In this document: positions 53,784-64,000 of the stretch, in pieces
How the letters are laid out: each line of letters opens with the position of its first letter
How positions within the stretch are numbered: position 1 is the stretch's first letter
Assembly (NCBI GenBank): GCA_029168955.1
Contig: JAPDOI010000901.1
Location: 62,001-126,000, forward strand
Length of the DNA: 64,000 nt
Reading direction: 5' to 3'
Source of the DNA: Aplectana chamaeleonis
Taxonomy: Eukaryota; Nematoda; Chromadorea; Rhabditida; Cosmocercidae
Made by a program: the position numbers and the translations under genes
Notes under the pieces: generated by a model
The model's database searches: none
What the model saw: only the letters and a program-made list of their open reading frames with translations
What the model was told of the DNA's origin: nothing

Positions 53784-56700
53784 CTTATGACGTCATGGAG
53801 ACGTCGGGAAAAGTGCTTCGGGCTTCTGTTGACGTCATCGGGACGTCGTGAAAAGTGATTCGAGCTTCTGATGACGTCATCGGGACGTCGTGAAAAGTGC
53901 ATCGGGCTTCTGATGACGTCATCTGGACGTCGTGAAAAGTGCATCGGGCTTCTGATGACGTCATCGGGATGTCGTGAAAAGTGCATCGGGCTTCTGATGA
54001 CGTCATCGGGACGTCGTGAAAAGTGCATCGGGCTTCTGATGAAGTCATCGGGACGTCGTGAAAAGTGCATCGGGCTTCTGTTGACGTCATCGGGACGTTG
54101 TGAACAGTGCTTCGAGCTTCTGATGACGTCATCGGGACGTCGTGAAAAGTGCATCGGGGTTCTGATGACGTCATCGGGACGTCGTGAAAAGTGCATCGGG
54201 CTTCTGATGACGTCATCGGGACGTCGTGAAAAGTGGTTCGGGCTTCTGATGACGTCATCGGGACGTCGTGAAAAGTGCATCGGGCTTCTGATGACGTCAT
54301 CGGGACGTCGTGAAAAGTGCATCGGGCTTCTGATGACGTCATCGGGACGTCGTGAAAAGTGCATCGGGCTTCTGATGACGTCATCGGGACGTCGTGAAAA
54401 GTGCATCGGGCTTCTGATGACGTCATCGGGACGTCGTGAAAAGTGCATCGGGCTTCTGATGACGTCATCGGGACGTCGTGAAAAGTGCTTCGGGCTTCTG
54501 ATGACGTCATCGGGAGGTCGTGAAAAGTGGTTCGGGCTTCTGATGACGTCATCGGGACGTCGTGAAAAGTGCTTCGAGCTTCTGTTGACGTCATCGGGAC
54601 GTCGTGAAAAGTGCTTCGAGCTTCTGATGACGTCATCGGGACGTCGTGAAAAGTGCATCGGGCTTCTGATGACGTCATCGGGACGTCGTGAAAAGTGCAT
54701 CGGGCTTCTGATGACGTCATCGGGACGTCGTGAAAAGTGCATCGGGCTTCTGATGACGTCATCGGGACGTCGTGAAAAGTGGTTCGGGCCTCTGATGACG
54801 TCATCGGGACGTCGTGAAAAGTGCATCGGGCTTCTGATGACGTCATCGGGACGTCGTGAAAAGTGCATCGGGCTTCTGATGACGTCATCGGGACGTCGTG
54901 AAAAGTGCATCGGGCTTCTGATGACGTCATCGGGACGTCGTGAAAAGTGGTTCGGGCTTCTGATGACGTCATCGGGACGTCGTGAAAAGTGGTTCGGGCT
55001 TCTGATGACGTCATCGGGACGTCGTGAAAAGTGCTTCGGGCTTCTGATGACGTCATCGGGACGTCGTGAAAAGTGCTTCGGGCTTCTGATGACGCCATCG
55101 GGACGTCGTGAAAAATGCATAGGGCTTCTAATGACGTCATCGGGACGTCGTGAAAAGTGCTTCGGGCTTCTGATGACGTCATCGGGACGTCGTGAAAAGT
55201 GGTTCGGGCTTCTGATGACGCCATCGGGACGTCGTGAAAAATGCATAGGGCTTCTAATGACGTCATCGTGACGTCGTGAAAAGTGCTTCGGGCTTCTGAT
55301 GACGTCATCGGGACGTCGTGAAAAGTGCTTCGGGCTTCTGATGACGTCATCGGGACGTCGTGAAAAGTGCATCGGGCTACTGATGACGTCATCGGGACGT
55401 CGTGAAAAGTGGTTCGGGCTTCTGATGACGTCATCGGGACGTCGTGAAAAGTGCTTCGGGCTTCTGATGACGTCATCGGGACGTCGTGAAAAGTGGTTCG
55501 GGCTTCTGATGACGTCATCGGGACGTCGTGAAAAGTGCTTCGGGCTTCTGATGACGTCATCGGGACGTCGTGAAAAGTGGTTCGGGCTTCTGATGACGTC
55601 ATCGGGACGTCGTGAAAAGTGCATCGAGCTTCTGATGACGTCATCGGGACGTCGCGAAAAGTGCTTCGGGCTTCTGATAACGTCATCGGGACGTCGGGAA
55701 AAGTGCTTCGGGCTTCTTCTGTTGACGTCATCGGGACGTCGTGAAAAGTGCTTCGGGCTTCTGATGACGTCATCGGGACGTCGTGAAAAGTGCATCGGGC
55801 TTCTGATGACGTCATCGGGACGTCGTGAAAAGTGGTTCGGGCTTCTGATGACGTCATCGGGACGTCGTGAAAAGTGCATCGGGCTTCTGATGTCGTCATC
55901 GGGACGTCGCGAAAAGTGCTTCGGGCTTCTGATAACGTCATCGGGTCGGCGGGGAAAGTTCTTCGGGCTTCTTCTGGTGACGTCAGCGGGACGTCGTGAA
56001 AAGTGCTTCGGGCTTCTGATGACGTCATGGAGACGTCGGGAAAATGCTTCGAGCTCATGATGACATCATGGGGACGTCGGGAAAAGTGCTTCGGGCTTCT
56101 GATGACGTCATCGGGACGTCGTGAAAAGTGCTTTGGGCTTCTGATGACGTCATGGAGACGTCGTGGAAAAAGTGCATCGGGCATCTGATGACGTCATCGG
56201 GATGTCGTGAAAAGTGTATCGGGCATCTGATAACGTCATCGGGAAGTCGCGAAAAGTGCGTGGGGCTTCTGATGACGTCATCGGGATGTCGTGAAAAGTG
56301 TATCGGGCATCTGATAACGTCATCGGGAAGTCGCGAAAAGTGCGTGGGGCTTCTGATGATGTCATCGGGACGCCGTGAAAAGTGCATCGGGTTTCTGATG
56401 ACGTCATCAAGACGTCGTGAAAAGTGCTTCGGGCTTCTGATGACGTCATCGGGACGTCGTGAAAAGTGCATCGGGCTTCTGATGACGTCATCGGGAAGTC
56501 GTGAAAAGTGCTTCGGGCTTCTGATGACGTAATCGAGACGTCGTGAAAAGTGCTTCGGGCTTCTGATGACGTCATCGGGACGGCGTGAAGAGTGGTTCGG
56601 GCTTCTGATGACGTCATCGGGGCGTGGTGAAAGGTGCATCGGGCTTCTGATGTCGTCATAGGGACGTCGTGAAAAGTGCTTTGGGCTTCTGATGACGTCA

Positions 56701-59700
56701 TCCGGACGTCGTGAAAAGTGGTTCGGGCTTCTGATGACGTCATCGGGACGTCGTGAAAAGTGCATCGGGCTTCTGATGACGTCATCGGGACGTCGTGAAA
56801 AGTGCTTCGGGCTTCTGATAACGTCATCAGGACGTTGCGAAAAGTGCATCGGGCTTCTGAAGACGTCATCGGGACGTCGTGAAAAGTGCTTCGGGCTTTT
56901 GATGACGTCATCGGGACGTCGTGAAAAGTGCTTCGGGCTTCTGATTACGTCATCGGGACGTCGTGAAAAGTGCATCGGGCTTGTGATGTCGTGATCGGGA
57001 CGTCGTGAAAGTGCATCGGGCTACTGATGACGTCATCGGGACGTCGTGAAAAGTGGTTCGGGCTTCTGATGACGTCATCGGGACGTCGTGAAAAGTGCAT
57101 CGGGCTTCTGATGACGTCATCGGGACGTCGTGAAAAGTGCATCGGGCTTCTGATGACGTCATCGGGACGTCGTGAAAAGTGCTTCGGGCTTCTGATGACG
57201 TCATCGGGACGTCGTGAAAAGTGGTTCGGGCTTCTGATGACGTCATCGGGACGTCGTGAAAAGTGCATCGGGCTTCTGATGACGTCATCGGGACGTCGCG
57301 AAAAGTGCTTCGGGCTTCTGATAACGTCATCGGGACGTCGGGAAAAGTGCTTCAGGCTTCTTCTGTTGACGTCATCGGGACGTCGTGAAAAGTGCTTCGG
57401 GCTTCTGATGACGTCATCGGGACGTCGTGAAAAGTGCATCGGGCTTCTGATGACGTCATCGGGACGTCGTGAAAAGTGGTTCGGGCTTCTGATGACGTCA
57501 TCGGGACGTCGTGAAAAGTGCATCGGGCTTCTGATGTCGTCATCGGGACGTCGCGAAAAGTGCTTCGGGCTTCTGATAACGTCATCGGGACGTCGGGAAA
57601 AGTTCTTCGGGCTTCTTCTGTTGACGTCATCGGGACGTCGTGAAAAGTGCTTCGGGCTTCTGATGACGTAATCGAGACGTCGTGAAAAAAGTGCTTCCGG
57701 GCTTCTGATGACGTCATCGGGACGTCGTCAAAAGTGCATCGGGCTTCTGATGACGTCATCGGGACGTCGTGAAAAGTGCTTCGGGCTTCTGATGACGTCA
57801 TGGAGACGTCGGGAAATGCTTCGAGCTCATGATGACATCATGGGGACGTCGGGAAAAGTGCTTCGGGCTTCTGATGACGTTATCGGGACGTCGTGAAAAG
57901 TGCTTTGGGCTTCTGATGACGCCATCGAGACGTCGTGAAAAGTGCTTCGGGCTTCTGATGACGTCATCGGGACGTCGTGAAAAGTGCTTCGGGCTTCTGA
58001 TGACGTCATCGGGACGTCGTGAAAAGTGCTTCGGGCTTCTGATGACGTCATCGGGACGTCATGAAAAGTGCATCGGGCTTCTGATGACGTCATAGGGACG
58101 TCGTGAAAAGTGCATCGGGCTTCTGATGACGTCATCGGGACGTCATGAAAAGTGCATCGGGCTTCTGATGACGTCATCGGGACGTCGTGAAAAGTGCTTC
58201 GGGCTTCTGATGACGTCATCGGGACGTCGTGAAAAGTGCATCGGGCTTCTGACGACGTCATCGGGAAGTCGTGAAAAGTGCTTCGGGCTTCTGATGACGT
58301 CATCGGGACGTCGTGAAAAGTGCATCGGGCTTCTGATGACGTCATCGGGACGTCGTGAAAAGTGCTTCGGGCTTCTGATGACGTCATCGGGACGTCGTGA
58401 AAAGTGCATCGGGCTTCTGATGACGTCATCGGGACGTCGCAAAAAGTGCTTCGGGCTTCTGATAACGTCATCGGGACGTCGGGAAAAGGGCTTCGGGCTT
58501 CTTGTGTTGACGTCATCGGCACGTCGTGAGAAGGGCTTGGGGCTTCTGATGACGTCATCGAGACGTCGTGAAGGTGCATCGGGCTTCTGTCGACGTCCGC
58601 GGCACGTCGTGAAACGTGCCTCGGGCTTCTCATGCCGTCATCGGGACGTCGTGAAAGTGGTTCGGGCTTCTGATGACGTCATCGGGACGTCGTGAAAAGT
58701 GCTTCGGGCTTCTGATGACGTCATCGGGACGTCGTGAAAAGTGCTTCGGGCTTCTGATGACGTCATCGGGACGTCGTGAAAAGTGCATCGGGCTTCTGAT
58801 GACGTCATCGGGACGTCGTGAAAAGTGCTTCGGGCTTCTGATGACGTCATCGGGACGTCGTGAAAAGTGGTTCGGGCTTCTGATGACGTCATCGGGACGT
58901 CGTGAAAAGTGCATCGGGCTTCTGATGTCGTCATCGGGACGTCGCGAAAAGTGCTTCGGGCTTCTGATAACGTCATCGGGACGTCGGGAAAAGTTCTTCG
59001 GGCTTCTTCTGTTGACGTCATCGGGACGTCGTGAAAAGTGCTTCGGGCTTCTGATGACGTAATCGAGACGTCGTGAAAAGTGCTTCGGGCTTCTGATGAC
59101 GTCATCGGGACGTCGTCAAAAGTGCATCGGGCTTCTGATGACGTCATCGGGACGTCGTGAAAAGTGCTTCGGGCTTCTGATGACGTCATGGAGACGTCGG
59201 GAAAATGCTTCGAGCTCATGATGACATCATGGGGACGTCGGGAAAAGTGCTTCGGGCTTCTGATGACGTCATCGGGACGTCGTGAAAAGTGCTTTGGGCT
59301 TCTGATGACGTCATGGAGACGTCGGGAAAAGTGCTTCGGGCTTCTGATGACGTCATCGGGACGTCGTGAAAAGTGCTTCGGGCTTCTGATGACGTCATCG
59401 GGACGTCGTGAAAAGTGCTTCGGGCTTCTGATGACGTCATCGGGATGTCGTGAAAAGTGCATCGGGCTTCTGATGACGTCATCGGGACGTCGTGAAAAGT
59501 GCATCGGGCTTCTGATGACGTCATCGGGACGTCGTGAAAAGTGCATCGGGCTTCTGATGACGTCATCGGGACGTCGTGAAAAGTGGTTCGGGCTTCTGAT
59601 GACGTCATCGGGACGTCGTGAAAAGTGCATCGGGCTTCTGATGACGTCATCGGGAAGTCGTGAAAAGTGCTTCGGGCTTCTGATGACGTCATCGGGACGT

Positions 59701-60862
59701 CGTGAAAAGAGCATCGGGCTTCTGATGACGTCATCGGGACGTCGTGAAAAGTGGTTCGGGCTTCTGATGACGTCATCGGGACGTCGTGAAAAGTGCATCG
59801 GGCTTCTGATGACGTCATCGGGACGTCGCGAAAAGTGCTTCGGGCTTCTGATAACGTCATCGGGACGTCGGGAAAAGTGCTTCGGGCTTCTTCTGTTGAC
59901 GTCATCGGGACGTCGTGAAAAGTGCTTCGGGCTTCTGATGACGTCATCGAGACGTCGTGAAAGGTGCATCGGGCTTCTGATGACGTCATCGGGACGTCGT
60001 GAAAAGTGCATCGGGCTTCTGATGACGTCATCGGGACGTCGTGAAAAGTGGTTCGGGCTTCTGATGACGTCATCGGGACGTCGTGAAAAGTGCATCGGGC
60101 TTCTGATGACGTCATCGGGACGTCGTGAAAAGTGCTTCGGGCTTCTGATGACGTCATCGGGACGTCGTGAAAAGTGCATCGGGCTTCTGATGACGTCATC
60201 GGGACGTCGTGGAAAGTGGTTCGGGCTTCTGATGACGTCATCGGGACGTCGTGAAAAGTGCATAAAGTGCATCGGGCTTCTGATGACGTCATAGGGACGT
60301 CGCGAAAAGTGCTTCGGGCTTCTGATAACGTCATCGGGACGTCGGGAAAAGTGCTTCGGGCTTCTTCTGTTGACGTCATCGGGACGTCGTGAAAAGTGCT
60401 TCGGGCTTCTGATGACGTCATCGAGACGTCGTGAAAAGTGCTTCGGGCTTCTGATGACGTCATCGGGACGTCGTGAAAAGTGCATCGGGCTTCTGATGAC
60501 GTCATCGGGACGTCGTGAAAAGTGCATCGGGCTTCTGATGACGTCATGGAGACGGCGGGAAAATGCTTCGAGCTCATGATGACATCATGACGTCATGGGA
60601 CGTCGGAAAAGTGCTTCGGGCTTCTGATGACGTCATCGTGACGTCGTGAAAAGTGCTTTGGGCTTCTGATGACGTCATGGAGACGTTGGGAAAAGTGCTT
60701 CGGGCTTCTGATGACGTCATCGGGACGTCGTGAAAAGTGCTTCGGGCTTCTGATGACGTCATCGGGACGTCGTGAAAAGTGCTTCGGGCTTCTGATGACG
60801 TCATCGGGACGTCGTGAAAAGTGCTTCGGGCTTCTGATGACGTCATCGGGACGTCGTGGAAA
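53784..60862. repeat. 42-bp minisatellite, about 168 copies, CRE-like palindrome in each
   Basis: The consensus begins TTCTGATGACGTCATCGGGA, continues CGTCGTGAAAAGTG and ends with a variable (CAT/CTT/GTT) followed by CGGGC. Each typical unit has TGACGTCA (the canonical cAMP-response/ATF-CREB site) and a second GACGTC 11 bp downstream, and five CpGs. Copy variants repeat on a larger scale: the block with GAGCTCATGATGACATCATG appears at 56051, 57823, 59212 and 60570, so a 1.36-1.77 kb higher-order unit exists. Some units are 45 bp (GGCTTCTTCTGTTGACG). Long frames on both strands (up to 799 codons, 14-residue repeats such as HFSRRPDDVIRSP or TSSGRREKCIGLLM) follow from 42 being divisible by three and three frames lacking stops. 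No signal peptide or flanking exon supports translation. Confidence 0.95.
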
Positions 60863-61140
60863 CCCGGAGAGTGGGCAGGTGTTCAGGACCAGTTGCTGGT
60901 CTTCCGATAAATTGTGCAGACCACCCCGCAGAGTGGTTAGGAGTCCCGGACTTGTGGCTGGTCATCCAGAAAATTGTGCAGGACACCCCGGAGAGTGAGC
61001 TGGAGCCCAGGCTCGGTGCTAGCCATCCGAGAAATTATGCAGGATACCTCAAAGAATGAGCAAGAGTCTTGAGCTTTGCGCTAGTCGTCTGAGATAGTGT
61101 GCTGGATGCATCGGAATTTGCGCAGGAGTCTAAGAATACT
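60863..61140. repeat. 60-62 bp tandem repeat, about 4.5 diverging copies
   Basis: GGAGAGTGGGCAGG, CTGGTC.TCC and AAATTGTGCAGGACACC recur with starts at 60869, 60931, 60993, 61054 and 61114. Divergence rises away from the 42-bp array. Confidence 0.85.
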
Positions 61141-62148
61141 TTGCAAAACTTTTGTAGAAGTGTAAGGATGACAAGCATAGCGTTCAAAAAGCTTGATATG
61201 TTATGTAAGTCATGTCAGGTCATGTTGCCAGGTTGCTTTTCAGTTTCGTATCGCGCTGAGGCCATTCACACAACCCCTTTGAGTGTTCCCTCATTCTTCT
61301 TCACCAGCCTACTGATATTTTCTGCAATAAATGGTACTTGCTTATCGGCATCTAAATTCAACAACAAATTGTTAGAACTATATATTTCCATTCGCAGCTC
61401 AGCAGAGCTTTTTCATATGAAAGTCATGGAATCGAAGCGGCTGTTCTGCGAAGGAATGGGGCGGCGGAAACGAAATATTGAGTATGAAAAACCGCTTCGT
61501 TTTTGATGTGAAGGTGCCCAGATGAAATGGAAGGTAGTTTCTGACTGAGCAGGTTTTGAGCTAAAATTATTCGAAAGCGTAGAACTGCGGGCAAAGTCTG
61601 CATCCGGCTGTAGGCCAGCTGGCTTTCATGATTATCGACCGGGCTGGCTACGTCCGAGCGACCAACTATAACTAGGGCCTAATGCCCCTATCAGGGTTGG
61701 TTGAGGAAATCACCGTGGCCAACTCGTTCAGTACGTATGAAAACATGGAGGTTGCAAATAACATCCGGTGTAGCCAGCTGTGGCTGACGCGATCAATATG
61801 AATGAATTATGTGGAACGATATCATGGATATCATTCATTTCTTAGCTTATATCATGTGAACATCGGTCGTGTCAGCCACATCGGGTGATTTTTCTGAGAT
61901 AGTTTTATAACAGGTTGGGTCATTGATTCTTGTGACCACAGAAAGAGGACTGATCTAGTGGGGAGATGAAGAGGTCTTTATTCGAAATTCTTGCATAGGA
62001 TATTACTGCGTAATATCAAGAAAAAGTGAACAATTCTGTAAAAAAGGGGTCTCCCAAGCAAAAGTGGTTTGGTTCGCGTTACAAATGTTTCAACAAAAAG
62101 GGAACAATAGGAAAGTGGAATGAGGAGAGTCTACAAAAAATGAACAAT
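61141..62148. other. No supported gene
   Basis: A 135-codon plus-strand frame (61099-61506) overlaps the 62-bp repeat at its start and has no recognisable domain; one hydrophobic stretch (SFFFTSLLIFSAI) is visible. A weak inverted pair, GTGTAGCCAGCTGTGGCTGA and TGTCAGCCACATCGGG, lies at 61770-61890. Confidence 0.4.
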
Positions 62149-62425
62149 ATCCTCTAAAAACTCTTTTCTTTGTCGAAACTTCTAAACAGCGGAAACAAAC
62201 CGTTGTGGTTTTTTACAAGGAAGAATTGAATGGTTTCCTAAAACAATTTGACATCATTCTCTCTTTTAATGATAGCTATTAGGTACACATGCATATAAAC
62301 ACATTTTATCGGCACTCACATAATCAAAGTCCTTTATGGAGCCAAAAGCACTTCCTCTTGGAGAACCGCAACGGTTTGTTTCCGCTGTTTAGAAGTGCCG
62401 ACAAAGAAAAGAGTTTTTAGAGGAT
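62149..62425. mobile_element. MITE with about 57-bp near-perfect inverted ends
   Basis: ATCCTCTAAAAACTCTTTTC, TTTGTCG and CTTCTAAACAGCGGAAACAA pair with TTGTTTCCGCTGTTTAGAAG, CGACAAA and GAAAAGAGTTTTTAGAGGAT. TA can be read as a target duplication at both sides. 277 bp, non-coding, and by arm identity one of the youngest elements here. Confidence 0.9.
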
Positions 62426-62781
62426 AATTCCTTCATTTGATCGCCAAGCCAAAGAACACTGCTGCTGGTCTCGGTCAGAATGCACGCAGCGGACCATTCT
62501 CGCGTTTTAGCGCCCCTTTTCATAACCCTCCTCAAATTCAATGTTTTTAAAATATATGAAAATATAAAAAAATTATTTCGGATCCTGCTGAGACGGGTTA
62601 TCCAAGGTTAGAATAATTGCTATGGTGAAGGATTTCACAAAAAAGTTCGCGGGAAATTTTCAGTGTGCCATATGGTATGCCAATACAATATGCAACTGCA
62701 CAGCGCTATATGTATGTACTGTGTAAGGACCTGCAATCTGATTCTTTTTTCAGGTGCAAACCTTAGCCACTAATATACCGT
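62426..62781. other. No supported gene
   Basis: No recognised frame or repeat end. Confidence 0.4.
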
Positions 62782-62936
62782 TTAAAGGCAGTGTTCACGA
62801 TAAAAACCGTATTACAGTTTACAATGTTTTTGGTTAGGTAAGTCCATCAAGAAGAGGTTAATAGGGAAAACTTTCCACAGAACACTCAATTAGAGGAGCA
62901 AAACTGTTTGAAAAATTTCAGAAGGAATTAATTATA

Positions 62937-63135
62937 TACTATCGTCCTTCGAGCCAAATTCCGGTCCAAAATTGCGGACTACGGCTGTTGCACCATGCGG
63001 CACGTGATAATCGTGCTTGGAGAAGGGTGAATCGTGACCGGACCAAGTGGTCCCATCACTATTAACACATGTGGCATGATGCAATAGCCGTAGTCCGCAA
63101 ATGCGGACCGGAATCAGGCCCAGAGAACGATAGTA
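62937..63135. mobile_element. Foldback element, family I (copy 2), nested
   Basis: TACTATCGTCCTTCGAGCC with AATTCCGGTCC at the left; GGACCGGAATC, GGCCCAGAGA and ACGATAGTA at the right; GGACTACGGCTGTTGCACCA pairs with TGATGCAATAGCCGTAGTCC. TA flanks are consistent with a TA duplication. Confidence 0.85.
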
Positions 63136-63148
63136 TGCCTGTTTATGG

Positions 63149-63203
63149 GTCAGTTTCGATGCGTTGTCCGCAGGCAAACTGCGGACAACGCATCGAACCT
63201 GAC
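63149..63203. repeat. 25-bp hairpin with 5-nt loop
   Basis: GTCAGTTTCGATGCGTTGTC plus CGCAG pairs with CTGCGGACAACGCATCGAAC plus CTGAC with one mismatch; the loop is GCAAA. It lies inside the subfamily B element but is not seen in the other copies. Confidence 0.85.
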
Positions 63204-63465
63204 GTCGGGGAAATGGTTTCGCGCTTCAAAATTCTTAGTTAAGTGGCCTTGCTTTCTGCCTTTTCGTACGGTAACACGAATGCAGGGCAACTTTTATAGG
63301 ACGTGGGTGGGTTGGTCCAATGGGTTGGCTGACCCTCGAGATTTCCACTCATTTCCAGACAGTTTTTCGTCGCACTTCCGTTCTTAATCTCCTGAGAGGG
63401 AACCAAAGCTTACGTTTTAGCAAAAAAAAAACGGGGAGCTTTTTCATCGTGAACTCTACCTTTAA

Positions 63466-64000
63466 TACCTCTACCTTCCAAAAATTTCAGCCTGTTTTCA
63501 GGTTCCGTAAAAACTGGTAGTGGAGCGAGCGGTCCGTAAAACGCGGGAATACTGATCAAATACGAGCGGTATTTTAAAAAGTGCGCGTCACATTTAATTG
63601 AAGCGTTTATCTGCTGTTCGTTATCTATAGCTCACACACAGATTAGAAACCATACAAAATTCGAAATTCTTTCTAATTTGAATCTTGTTGTGCTCACTTT
63701 TACCCAATCGTACTTCTCTTCGCCTTCGGGGCGGAAAGTAAAGAAAAAGCCAATGCCACAAAACCCGCTGTGGTATTGGCGTCCAATGCAAAGTAGTGGC
63801 TTCATCGGCCCGGGCAAAAATCTGTGTGTGCCAAACCACCTGTGCCGCGCCTTGAAGGGCGGAGTATCCAACGGAGCGGTCGGTCATAGCAAAATATAAG
63901 TGACAAGGAACTTTAGACATGATAAACCCGATAAGCCTAACTTCGACCGGCAAAAATGAGAGAGCTAGTCTATAGAGGGTTTAGAGTAGGAATGTTTTCT
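63466..64000. other. No supported gene
   Basis: Overlapping frames on both strands at 63620-63950 (up to 110 codons) are unrecognised. Confidence 0.4.

Larger units (their letters stand above)
62782..63465. mobile_element. TTAA-flanked element, subfamily B (copy 4), with nested element
   Basis: TTAAAGGCAGTGTTCACGAT at the left, CATCGTGAACTCTACCTTTAA at the right. Subtracting the 199-bp family I element leaves about 485 bp, the normal length of the subfamily. Confidence 0.85.

Noticed and set aside
53785..56184. 799-codon repetitive protein gene on the minus strand
   Set aside because: Three frames are open at once because of the 42-bp period; there is no start context, signal peptide, non-repetitive domain or flanking exon to prefer one.
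53784..60862. CRISPR array
   Set aside because: Units are contiguous without unique spacers, and the setting is eukaryotic.
61099..61506. 135-codon ORF after the minisatellite
   Set aside because: Starts within the 62-bp repeat; not recognised and without splice or homology evidence. Left as unsupported, not excluded.

Overview
This window looks like gene-poor, repeat-dense DNA from an animal, most likely a nematode. That assignment is an inference from three things: two RTE-type non-LTR retrotransposons with an apurinic-type endonuclease plus reverse transcriptase, many short inverted-repeat (MITE/foldback) families, and no obvious CpG depletion. No bacterial or phage gene organisation is present. 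I could not support any intact host protein-coding gene; almost every open frame under 150 codons falls in repeats or is unrecognisable.

Layout. 0-8 kb: an hAT-like MITE with an exact 8-bp target duplication, two foldback families (J and N), a hairpin family (P), and a decayed RTE copy (minus strand, about 3.5-5.8 kb) interrupted by an 837-bp terminal-inverted-repeat element. 7.5-8.9 kb: two tRNA-like sequences, the second enclosed in a 246-bp palindrome, then the C-terminal end of a decayed LINE. 9-30 kb: a dense field of 470-580 bp elements that all end in TTAAAGGC...GCCTTTAA (subfamilies A, B, D, E, F), mixed with other foldbacks and a possible 2.3-kb element with long terminal inverted repeats. 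30.4-33.8 kb: a nearly complete RTE element on the minus strand, broken by frameshifts, a 174-bp MITE and a small inverted duplication beside its catalytic FADD codons. 34-53 kb: mostly unrecognised sequence with scattered foldbacks, including Harbinger-like elements flanked by TTA and a 1.7-kb non-coding element with 17-bp inverted ends.

53.78-60.86 kb: about 168 tandem copies of a 42-bp unit. Every typical unit carries the palindrome TGACGTCA and a second GACGTC 11 bp away. Three of six frames stay open, which gives long but probably artefactual ORFs. A diverging 62-bp tandem repeat follows directly. 61-64 kb: a MITE with near-perfect 57-bp inverted ends, and a TTAA element that contains a second foldback element.

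The elements do not form a pathway. What can be read is an insertion history: MITEs inside RTE copies, MITEs inside MITEs, and elements that share a single target site at their junction. The most unusual structures are the CRE-like 42-bp array and the palindrome built around a tRNA-like sequence.
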